A DNA stretch of 64,000 bases from Flavobacterium sp. 270 (GTDB taxonomy: Bacteria > Bacteroidota > Bacteroidia > Flavobacteriales > Flavobacteriaceae), in assembly GCF_004368785.1 (NCBI RefSeq), contig NZ_SODM01000001.1, positions 682,001-746,000 on the forward strand, in the 5' to 3' direction. The notes under the pieces were generated by a model. It ran no database searches and had not been told where the DNA came from. It saw nothing but the letters and a program-made list of their open reading frames with translations. Position 1 is the first letter of the stretch. Each line of letters begins with the position of its first letter. This document shows positions 16,555 through 24,475 of the stretch, one piece after another. Both the position numbers and the translations under genes were made by a program.

Positions 16555-18771
16555 CTATTTTAGTGAAAAACTCACTTTAGATTTTATGTCTGTAGAAGAC
16601 GCTCCAATAATGGCTTCAAAGTCTCCAGGTTCTGCAACCCATTCGTGTTTTTTATCATCAAAAAAGCTAAGAGCCGTTTTATCAACCGTAATGGTTACTG
16701 TTTTTTCTTCTCCCGCTTTTAGCGAAACTTTTTCAAATCCTTTTAATTCTTTTATCGGACGCGGCAATGATGATTTTAAATCGCTGATGTAAAGTTGTAC
16801 AACTTCAGATCCGTCACGCGTTCCTGTATTTTTAACGGTTACAGAAAATGAAATCTGATCTGCAGCTGTAATTTGTTTTTTGTCTGCCGTTACTTTTCCG
16901 TATTGAAAAGTAGTGTAGCTTAATCCGTGACCAAAAGAAAATAATGGTTTGATTTTTTGTTTGTCTGCCCAACGGTATCCAACAAAAATTCCTTCTTTGT
17001 AAACTACTTCATCTCCACCAGGGAAATCTCCTAAAGCATGTGCTCCGTTATCATTTAATTTTACCGGGAAAGTAAAAGATAATTTTCCAGAAGGATTAAC
17101 ATCTCCAACCAAAACAGCTGCTAAAGCGTTTCCAGCTTCTGTACCTAAAAACCATCCTTGTACTACACCCGGAACTTCTTTTATCCAAGGCATTGAAACT
17201 GCATTTCCAGAAATATTTACAAAAACAATGTTTTTATTTACTTTAGCTAATTCAGAAATTAATTTATCCTGATTGTAAGGAAGTCCAAGTTCTGTACGAT
17301 CATGCCCTTCATCATCCTGATTTGGACTTTTATTTAAACCTCCGATAAAAAGAACAATATCTGCATCTTTAGCCACTTTTAAAGCTTCTGCAGTTAATTC
17401 TGCCGGAGAACGTTTTTCTTCTAAACTTACTTTTGCAATAACTCCGTTATAGTTACTTGTTGGGTCTCCAACATAACCGCGAGCGTAAGTAATCTGCGCC
17501 TCATTTCCGATTCTTTTCTTTAAACCTTCAAGCGGTGTAATCTCGTATCTTGCTTTAAGAGAAGAACTTCCTCCTCCTACTGTCATCATTTTAATCGCAT
17601 TTTCTCCAATTACTGCAATCTTTTTAGTTTTAGAAAGATTGATTGGCAGAATATTATTGTTGTTTTGAAGCAATACAATTCCTTCTTCAGCAATTTTTCT
17701 TCCAGCATCTGCATGTTCTTTTGTTCCAAAAGATCCAAAAGGTCTGTTTTTATCCATTGTAGTCAAAAAAGCCAAACGTAAAACACGACGCACTTTTTCG
17801 TCTAATTCTTTAGTTCCAACTTCACCTTTTTCGATCATGGTAGAATACGGTTTTGCTAAATAATAGTTATCATAAGCATTACTTGTTCCCCAAGAAAGAC
17901 CGTTTGTCCAAGAACCAAATTCCATGTCTAAACCATTGTGAATCGCTTGTTTTGTATCGTGAACTCCACCCCAGTCTGAAACTACAACACCTTTGAAACC
18001 CCATTCTCCGCGAAGAATATCATTCAATAAAAATTCGTTGTGGCAGCATTGTTGTCCTTTGTATTTATTATAAGAACCCATAATTGCCCAAGCGTCTCCT
18101 TCTTGTACAGCAGCTTTAAATGCAGGCAGGTAAATCTCGTACAAAGCACGATCATCAACTACTACATTTACGGTATTACGATTAGTTTCCTGATTGTTTA
18201 ATGCAAAGTGTTTTACACAGGCAGCTACGCCGTTAGACTGTACACCTTTTATGTAAGGAACTACCATTTTTGAAGTCAAAAACGGATCTTCTCCCATATA
18301 TTCGAAGTTACGACCGTTTAATGGCGATCTGTAAATATTAACTCCAGGTCCTAATAATACGTTTTTGTTACGGTAACGTGCTTCTTCTCCGATAGATTTT
18401 CCATAAAGAGAAGCCAATTCTTTGTTCCAGGTTGCAGAAAGTGCCGTAAGTGCAGGAAATGCGATACAAGAATCGTTTGTCCATCCAGCCTGATCCCATT
18501 CGTCCCATTTTACTTCCGTACGAATTCCGTGTGGTCCGTCGGTCATCCAGTTTTCCGGAATTCCTAAACGCTTCACACCCGGTGAGCTAAATTTTGACTG
18601 CGCATGAATTATAGCAATTTTTTCTGCCGTAGTCATTTTAGAAAGTGCATCTTCTACACGTTCGTTAATAGGTTTTTTATCATCAAGATAAACTGGAACT
18701 TTATTTTGGGCGTTCATCCCAACAGCACCCAACAAAAGTAAAACAACAATTGTTTTAACGTTTTTAAACAT
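16555..18771 (-). CDS. glycoside hydrolase family 3, beta-glucosidase-like, exported
   Basis: The 738-residue protein has a signal peptide (IVVLLLLGAVGMNAQ), a GH3 (alpha/beta)8 barrel, an alpha/beta sandwich and a C-terminal fibronectin III-like domain (about 645-738). The nucleophile is Asp266 in VVVSDWGGVHD, and the acid/base is probably Glu488 in QDDEGHDRTELG. The set WMTDGPHGIR, CVKHFALNNQETNR and GSYNKYKGQ is typical of beta-glucosidase/xylosidase members. It is probably periplasmic and releases glucose or xylose from short beta-linked oligosaccharides. Upstream lie the DUF6377 regulator and a direct repeat (18882-18970); DUF1349 follows. Confidence 0.94.
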   Translation of the reverse strand: MFKNVKTIVVLLLLGAVGMNAQNKVPVYLDDKKPINERVEDALSKMTTAEKIAIIHAQSKFSSPGVKRLGIPENWMTDGPHGIRTEVKWDEWDQAGWTNDSCIAFPALTALSATWNKELASLYGKSIGEEARYRNKNVLLGPGVNIYRSPLNGRNFEYMGEDPFLTSKMVVPYIKGVQSNGVAACVKHFALNNQETNRNTVNVVVDDRALYEIYLPAFKAAVQEGDAWAIMGSYNKYKGQQCCHNEFLLNDILRGEWGFKGVVVSDWGGVHDTKQAIHNGLDMEFGSWTNGLSWGTSNAYDNYYLAKPYSTMIEKGEVGTKELDEKVRRVLRLAFLTTMDKNRPFGSFGTKEHADAGRKIAEEGIVLLQNNNNILPINLSKTKKIAVIGENAIKMMTVGGGSSSLKARYEITPLEGLKKRIGNEAQITYARGYVGDPTSNYNGVIAKVSLEEKRSPAELTAEALKVAKDADIVLFIGGLNKSPNQDDEGHDRTELGLPYNQDKLISELAKVNKNIVFVNISGNAVSMPWIKEVPGVVQGWFLGTEAGNALAAVLVGDVNPSGKLSFTFPVKLNDNGAHALGDFPGGDEVVYKEGIFVGYRWADKQKIKPLFSFGHGLSYTTFQYGKVTADKKQITAADQISFSVTVKNTGTRDGSEVVQLYISDLKSSLPRPIKELKGFEKVSLKAGEEKTVTITVDKTALSFFDDKKHEWVAEPGDFEAIIGASSTDIKSKVSFSLK

Positions 18772-18881
18772 AATACATATTATTAAACCATTCTATTTAC
18801 AATAAAGATACTTTGGTCAGGAGTACCTTTTAATAATATTGTAAAACTAAAACGTTATAGTACACGTTAGATTTTTGAACG

Positions 18882-18970
18882 GAAAAAAGTAGTAGTTTAA
18901 AAAATTAAAATATTGATTATTAATTATTTAACAAAAAATATAGGCTGAAAAAAGTAGTGATTTTAAAATA
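18882..18970. promoter_or_regulatory. direct repeat GAAAAAAGTAGT between regulator and GH3
   Basis: GAAAAAAGTAGTAGTTTAAA at 18882 on and GAAAAAAGTAGTGATTTTAA at 18947 on are near copies 65 nt apart. They lie in the 204-bp gap upstream of GH3 and just after the stop of the DUF6377 gene. Such a pair upstream of a sugar-hydrolase gene is a reasonable activator site, but no binding data exist. Confidence 0.45.
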
Positions 18971-18975
18971 AAAAA

Positions 18976-20619
18976 CTATGATTTTAATGAAATTAAACCA
19001 ATTTTAATTACCATTTCTTCAAAATCATTTCTAGAAACTGCAGCTTTATTTCTTGCCCGGGTTCTATAATTGTAAATTGTGCTCAAAGAGTATCTTAAAA
19101 ATGCCGCAATTTTTACACTGTCTGTAATTCCGAGTCGGATTAAAGCAAAAATTCGAAGTTCAGTATTTAACAATTCACCTTGTTTCAGCACAATTTGTTC
19201 TTCCTTAATTAAGAGTGCATTGAAATCTTTCACGAAAGTGGGATATAAATTCAAAAAGATAATATCGAAGTTTTTATACAATTCTTCCAATTCATTATCA
19301 ACCAAAGTAGTCGATTTGAGCATTTTGTAAATCTCGTCGAATTGTTTTGCCGTTGCTTTTTTGTTTAAGATAATACGATAGTTTTCTAATTTATTGATGT
19401 AAGTCGAGCAAAGGCTGAAAAAATGCGCAATATATTCTTCTTTTACGTGATTAGATTCTGATAATTGCGAGTTTCTTTCCTGCAATTGCAGATTGGTTTC
19501 GGTAATATCTTTGTTTAATTCGGCTAATTTCTGGCTGGTTTCATACAATTCTGTTCTTATTCTCGAAACTCTTTTCATTTGTTTGTAAACGTAAACAATC
19601 GCCACAATCAAGAATAAAGAAAGCAGACTGATACACAACAGATAAAGCTGTAATTCGGTTTTTCTTTGGGCTTCGCGCTCTAAATAAACGGTATTGATTA
19701 TCGAATAGACTTCTGACATTAAAAGCGTACGGAACTGGACATTGCAATAAAGCGCGTCTTCGATTGCCGATTGCGTGAGTTTATACGCCATATCGACATC
19801 ACCGATTTCATAATAAACAGAAGCTAATTCCTGTAATGATGCATTGTCTTTGTTGGCGTTTTTTAAATCGGAAGTTGCCGAAAGTGCATAGTATTTCTTT
19901 TTTAATTCTAATTGATTTGTCGCTTCGTAAATTTTCCCTAAAAGATAGGTAATCATCGCATATTGCGGATTATCGTCTTTGGTAACTTTCAATAAACCGA
20001 TTAATTCTTTTTGGGTATTTTCGTATTTTCTATGATAAATATCCTGCTGAATTCTATTGATTTTATAATCTAATGTTTTGGGATTTAATATCGTAAGAAG
20101 CGAATCTCTATACTTTCCAATTTGATTTCTGTCTTCTTTATTATCACTGTTGGCCGCATAATGTTCGAAAAACTCTCTGTAGGAAACATAATAATTGGCA
20201 AGTAGTGTTGGGTTTAATTTCTTTTTGTTGATGCTTTTTAGAATGGCTTCAGATTCCCGGTATTTTCCCGATGTCGAATAAAGCGTAACCAACTGTAATT
20301 GTGCCAAATTAAATAAATCGCTGTTTTGAAGTTCGTCGGCGATTTTGATGTTCTTTTTTACATATCGAATGGCAGAATCTGAATTGAATTTTTGGTATTC
20401 AAAATACAGGGTTTTGTTGTAATTGTATTCTTGTTCTTTGGTAAGATTTTCGGATTTTATTTTCTTGAAATTTAAAATACGTTCTTCTTTAAGCCTTACA
20501 TAATGTGGCTTATTTTTCAATGCATCGTTTAATTTTGATATAATAGTATCTGGACTGTCCGATGCGAAAATTGGAAAGTTGATTAGAGTAAGAAAGCAAA
20601 AGAGTAATATTCTTTTCAA
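18976..20619 (-). CDS. DUF6377 regulator-like protein: TPR, membrane helix, coiled coil, HTH
   Basis: I place the start at a TTG (20619), giving LKRILLFCFLTLINFPIFAS, a signal peptide, and a 547-residue protein. An ATG start at 20883 would add 88 residues that are only translated repeat DNA. After the signal come periplasmic TPR-like helices (to about 330), one membrane helix (LYLLCISLLSLFLIVAIVYV), a coiled coil (about 370-400) and a C-terminal helix-turn-helix (LRIFALIRLGITDSVKIAAF, then STIYNYRTRARNK). This is the DUF6377 layout, thought to sense glycans outside and act on DNA inside. GH3 lies directly downstream on the same strand and is the likely target. Confidence 0.85.
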   Translation of the reverse strand: MKRILLFCFLTLINFPIFASDSPDTIISKLNDALKNKPHYVRLKEERILNFKKIKSENLTKEQEYNYNKTLYFEYQKFNSDSAIRYVKKNIKIADELQNSDLFNLAQLQLVTLYSTSGKYRESEAILKSINKKKLNPTLLANYYVSYREFFEHYAANSDNKEDRNQIGKYRDSLLTILNPKTLDYKINRIQQDIYHRKYENTQKELIGLLKVTKDDNPQYAMITYLLGKIYEATNQLELKKKYYALSATSDLKNANKDNASLQELASVYYEIGDVDMAYKLTQSAIEDALYCNVQFRTLLMSEVYSIINTVYLEREAQRKTELQLYLLCISLLSLFLIVAIVYVYKQMKRVSRIRTELYETSQKLAELNKDITETNLQLQERNSQLSESNHVKEEYIAHFFSLCSTYINKLENYRIILNKKATAKQFDEIYKMLKSTTLVDNELEELYKNFDIIFLNLYPTFVKDFNALLIKEEQIVLKQGELLNTELRIFALIRLGITDSVKIAAFLRYSLSTIYNYRTRARNKAAVSRNDFEEMVIKIGLISLKS

Positions 20620-20652
20620 GTTAAAATAAATTTGAGAACAACAAATATAAAA

Positions 20653-20951
20653 AAGGTTCTGAGTTTTTGAGTTGCTAAGGTTCTGAGTTTTTTGTCGCGA
20701 ATTAATTATCTCCAATCTTGTCATTTCGACGAAGGAGAAATCTCCGCGAGAAACTCTACAAAGATTGACGATTTGCTTGTCGAGCTGCTTACGGAGATTT
20801 CTCCTTCGTCGAAATGACAAACTGCATTTAAAAACTTTGCGCCTTTGCGTCTTTGCGAGATTCTTTAACCGCAAAGTTCGCAAAGAAATATTGCCACAGA
20901 TTAAAGGATTTTCACGGATTTTTTTAATCCTTTTAATCCTTTAATCTGTGG
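20653..20951. repeat. cluster of four repeat families upstream of the DUF6377 gene
   Basis: In order: GGTTCTGAG/TTGCTAAGG words (20653-20690); a perfect 29-bp inverted repeat (20718-20746 with 20792-20820) of the GTCATTTCGACGAAGG family, loop GAAACTCTACAAAGA at 20750; CTTTGCG words (20827-20888); and CCACAGATTAAAGGATT (20894-20910) pairing perfectly with 20935-20951. The last hairpin lies 8 nt after the acyl-CoA oxidase-like gene and may serve as its 3' end. Confidence 0.9.
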
Positions 20952-20958
20952 TAAAAAA

Positions 20959-23220
20959 TTAAGCCGTAGCAATCGGTGCCGAAATACAACTCTCCGGAAT
21001 ATCAAATGCATTTACAAGTGCAACAGCATCTGGACGAATATCCCAGCAAAGCTGATTAACCATTTTACGAATTGCTTTTGTTTTTACTGCTTCCATGTAG
21101 CCGTCTTCGAGATACCAGGCTTTGTTTTTTTCGATTTGCGCAAGCGCATATAATTGATTTAATCTTTTTAATACCGATTTTACTTCCTGATCTTCAACAG
21201 TTTCTATTGCTTTTTGAAATTGTTCTAAAACAATTCTTTCTAAATACGCCTGCGAAACATCAATCATTTGGTGCTGTACGACATTAAAAGCGTCGTAAGG
21301 TTCTAAACCGCCGTCAACCAGTTTTTTGATACGTTTAGCAGCCGATGCTAAAATTGTTTTTTCTCTGTGAATGAAGGCCTGAAGATGAAATTCTGAATCT
21401 AATAAATGTTCATCATCTGTTTTACGGGTTGCAATTGGGTTTTTCTCTGCAATGGCTGTTTTCGCATTTTCGTAAACATAATTGATAATTCCAAGCGAAC
21501 CCATTTCTCCGAATGCTTTTCTAAATTCAGACAAACGGTTTTTGGCTGTTAATTGCATTAAAACCGTGTTGTCACCTTCAAAAGTCGTGTAGATTTCAGT
21601 GTCATTTTTTAACGCATCGATTCTGTTTTCAGATAGATATCCTTTTCCTCCGCACGCTTCGCGGCATTCTTGCAGAATGTCTCTCGTGCTCCATGTTGAA
21701 TAGGATTTCATTCCGGCAGCTAAAGCTTCGATTTCCTGCATTTCTGCTTCGGTTCTGTTTAAAAATCTGCTAGTTAGATATTGTAATGCAAAATGAACAG
21801 CATACGTTTTTGCTAAATGTGGCAATAACCTGCGTTGGTGCATTCTGTAATTTAAAATCGGAACTTCAGATCCGCCTTCCGGGCCAAATTGTCTTCTTTG
21901 ATCGCTGTAGCGAATGGCAATTGTAAGTCCAGATTTCGCTGCTGCCAAAGCCGAACGCGGAATCCCGATTCTACCGCCAACCAAAGTGCCTAACATGGTA
22001 AAAAAGCGTCTGTTATCACTCGGAATCGGGCTTTCAAATTCTCCTTTATCGTTTACAGAAGCAAAACGATCGAGCATATTTTCTTTCGGAATTTTAACCT
22101 GATCAAAACTAATTGTTCCGTTATCTACGCCGTTTAATCCCATTTTATGACCGCAGTCGCCAATGGTAACGCCGTCTAAAACATTTCCGTTTGTGTCGCG
22201 CAACGGTACTATAAAAGCATTTACGCCATAATCGTGATCATCAATAACCAATTTAGCAAAAACAGTCGCCATTTGTCCGTGTACGGCTGCGTTTCCAATA
22301 TATTCTTTCTGCGCCATTTTGTGTGGCGTGTGTATGGTAAAAGTCTGATCGTTATGGTGGTAAGTTGCTGTAGTTTCTAAACCTTTTACGTTTGAACCGT
22401 GATGTGTTTCGGTCATCGCAAAACAACCCGGAATTTTTAGCGAACCAATATCTTTTAGATATTTTGCATAATGTTTTTCGGTTCCAAGCGATTGTACGCT
22501 CATTCCCCAAAGCCCAAACTGAACACCAAATTTGATTACCAAACTCAAATCATGGTAACTCAAAGTTTCCATAATCGCAAAATAATCAGCTATGTTTTCT
22601 CCTCCGCCATATTGCTTTGGATACGCCATATTTCCGAGATTTTCTTCGGCTAAAATTTTACACCAATTGTAAACGGTTTGACGGTAAACATTTATATCTG
22701 TAGAAGTTTCGTACGCAAATTCAGGTCTGGAAATAACCGATTTTACTTTTTTGATAATCGGAGCTTGTTTTCCGTCCAGAAGTTCGGTTATTTTCTGAAT
22801 ATCAAAATTTGAATTTGTCTGCGAACTTGCGGTAAACGATTCGGCTTTGGATTTGAAATTCTGAATTACTTCTTCGCCTAAAATTCCAAGATCATTTTCT
22901 AATTTTAAAAAATCGGCTTGAGACACATAAATATCAGAGTCTTTTTCTGAAAGTGCTCCGGCAAGTTCAAAAATCGTTTTTATTGAAGGTTTATTTTGAA
23001 TGGTTTTCTCAATATCGGATTTCCACTGCGCGAGTTCATTTCGCGAAGGCGGATTTGAAATGTCTATTTTAGAAAACAGATATTCCTGATCTTCTGGGGA
23101 AATTCCGGTTTTGGAAACTATAAATTCTTTTAAAGTAGCGAGTTCTTTCTGAGTCAAAAGATCATCAGACCACACTAAATAAAATAACGGTATAAAGGCT
23201 TGAAGTTTGGTATTTTTCAT
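20959..23220 (-). CDS. acyl-CoA dehydrogenase/oxidase-like flavoprotein
   Basis: The start at 23220 gives MKNTKLQAFIPLFYLVWSDD and 753 residues. The first 150 or so residues are an extra all-helical segment before the acyl-CoA dehydrogenase fold. The fold shows CFAMTETHHGSNVKGLE (FAD/substrate site), YRMHQRRLLPHLAK, REACGGKGYLSENR, and TEIYTTFEGDNTVLMQ, whose Glu is the catalytic base in peroxisomal-type acyl-CoA oxidases. Length and motifs are closer to acyl-CoA oxidases than to short dehydrogenases, so it probably acts in beta-oxidation of long or unusual chains. It stands alone, with no thiolase or hydratase nearby. Electron acceptor is not known. Confidence 0.9.
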   Translation of the reverse strand: MKNTKLQAFIPLFYLVWSDDLLTQKELATLKEFIVSKTGISPEDQEYLFSKIDISNPPSRNELAQWKSDIEKTIQNKPSIKTIFELAGALSEKDSDIYVSQADFLKLENDLGILGEEVIQNFKSKAESFTASSQTNSNFDIQKITELLDGKQAPIIKKVKSVISRPEFAYETSTDINVYRQTVYNWCKILAEENLGNMAYPKQYGGGENIADYFAIMETLSYHDLSLVIKFGVQFGLWGMSVQSLGTEKHYAKYLKDIGSLKIPGCFAMTETHHGSNVKGLETTATYHHNDQTFTIHTPHKMAQKEYIGNAAVHGQMATVFAKLVIDDHDYGVNAFIVPLRDTNGNVLDGVTIGDCGHKMGLNGVDNGTISFDQVKIPKENMLDRFASVNDKGEFESPIPSDNRRFFTMLGTLVGGRIGIPRSALAAAKSGLTIAIRYSDQRRQFGPEGGSEVPILNYRMHQRRLLPHLAKTYAVHFALQYLTSRFLNRTEAEMQEIEALAAGMKSYSTWSTRDILQECREACGGKGYLSENRIDALKNDTEIYTTFEGDNTVLMQLTAKNRLSEFRKAFGEMGSLGIINYVYENAKTAIAEKNPIATRKTDDEHLLDSEFHLQAFIHREKTILASAAKRIKKLVDGGLEPYDAFNVVQHQMIDVSQAYLERIVLEQFQKAIETVEDQEVKSVLKRLNQLYALAQIEKNKAWYLEDGYMEAVKTKAIRKMVNQLCWDIRPDAVALVNAFDIPESCISAPIATA

Positions 23221-23247
23221 AAAATATAGATTCGGTTGTAGTTTATT

Positions 23248-23332
23248 TTGCCACGAATTACACAAATTTCACTAATTTTTTTTCAATATTGTCTTTAAAC
23301 TAATTCGTGAAATTTGTGTAATTCGTGGCAAA
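23248..23332. repeat. inverted repeat, CCACGAATTACAC family
   Basis: TTGCCACGAATTACACAAAT (from 23248) pairs with the segment ending at 23332 over about 25 bp, perfect, with AATT words extending the stem. It lies just upstream of the acyl-CoA oxidase-like gene. A second copy of the family is at 57262-57399, with a different second half. Confidence 0.9.
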
Positions 23333-23356
23333 CTCTTTTTCAGTTTTTCGCATAAA

Positions 23357-23389
23357 AAAACAGGAATGAAAAATAATCATTCCTGTTTT
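23357..23389 (-). terminator. terminator after the EamA gene
   Basis: AAAACAGGAATGA pairs perfectly with TCATTCCTGTTTT, 7-nt loop, with A and T runs on both sides. It lies 65 nt after the stop of the EamA gene. Confidence 0.85.
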
Positions 23390-23453
23390 AATAACCTGTT
23401 AAGATTCTCGTAATTTTATAATTCTAAACCAATAAAAAATATGAAAATTACTT

Positions 23454-24371
23454 TTATTGACAATCCTTAGACGACAGGCTATATTTTTGTTTTATTGCCA
23501 AAAGATGATGCGAATTAAAAACCAAAACGGCAATAAAAATAATGCTGTACGCTGCAATTTGAAGTCCGCTTATATTTTCGTGATAAACGAAATTGGCCAG
23601 ACCAAAAGCAATCATTGGGTTTATGTTTAAAAGCATTCCGACTGTTGAAGAATTGATTCCCGAAAGTGCATATAAATTCAAGAATAAAGGAAAAATAGTA
23701 AACAATACCGCGATGGTTTCTATACAGAAATAAAACTTAAATTCTGTTGGAACCGGCCCGCTGTAAACCGGATAAAAAGGCAGTAAAACTATCGCTGCCA
23801 ATGTTATATGAAAAGTTAGTATGATAAATTTATCAAAACCTTTGTTTACACGCTGGCTTACTAAATAGGATGCATAAGTTAAACCGATTATGATACTGAA
23901 AAACATATCCATAATATCAGAATAAGACAAAAGTAAACAACCAGAAATACTTAGCCCGACAGAAATCCATTGTATTTTGGTAAGTTTTTCATGCAATAGA
24001 AAATAAGCCAGTAAAGTTGTTAAAATCGGGCATACTAAATACGCCAGCGAAGTTGCTTTTACGCTGATATGGTTCATTACATAAATAAACGTAAACCAGT
24101 TTGCCATTAGAAAAAAGCTTCCTCCAAAATTTAATAAAAGTGTTTTCTTTTTTTCTGTTTTTGATAATGCTTTAAAGGTTTCGATGGTTTCTTTTATCCT
24201 TTTTCTTTTAAAGGTAAAAGCAATTAACAACATCAAAATGCTGCAACTGAAAACGCGGTAAAACAGAATATCTAAGGATGGATATTCGTGAATTGGTTTT
24301 AGCACAAGGCTAAAAAATCCCCAAATGGTGTAAGCTGTAATTGCTGCCAGATAATACTTTGTTGTTTTCAC
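23454..24371 (-). CDS. EamA/RarD-type drug/metabolite transporter
   Basis: The 305-residue protein has ten hydrophobic helices in two EamA halves, each with the family signature: AITAYTIWGFFSLVLKPI at the N-terminus and LVCPILTTLLAYFLLHEKLT before the second half, then LLNINPMIAFGLANFVYHEN. RarD-like members export amino acids or other metabolites from the cytoplasm. It is transcribed divergently from a MocR-type regulator with a 104-bp shared region. That pairing often links a MocR regulator to its transported compound, suggesting amino acid export; the substrate is inferred only. A terminator follows the gene. Confidence 0.9.
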   Translation of the reverse strand: MKTTKYYLAAITAYTIWGFFSLVLKPIHEYPSLDILFYRVFSCSILMLLIAFTFKRKRIKETIETFKALSKTEKKKTLLLNFGGSFFLMANWFTFIYVMNHISVKATSLAYLVCPILTTLLAYFLLHEKLTKIQWISVGLSISGCLLLSYSDIMDMFFSIIIGLTYASYLVSQRVNKGFDKFIILTFHITLAAIVLLPFYPVYSGPVPTEFKFYFCIETIAVLFTIFPLFLNLYALSGINSSTVGMLLNINPMIAFGLANFVYHENISGLQIAAYSIIFIAVLVFNSHHLLAIKQKYSLSSKDCQ

Positions 24372-24475
24372 GGGTTTCCTTTTTTGATTGGTTTTTCTGA
24401 TTAAGCAAATTTCTTAAAAATAAAACAGCAATACAGATACAGTTTTTGTAAATTGCAGCATAACAGTTTTTTTTT

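Noticed and set aside
20620..20883. 88-residue N-terminal extension of the DUF6377 protein from an ATG at 20883
   Set aside because: The extension is translated from CTTTGCG and GTCATTTCGACG repeats and hides the signal peptide; TTG at 20619 fits better.
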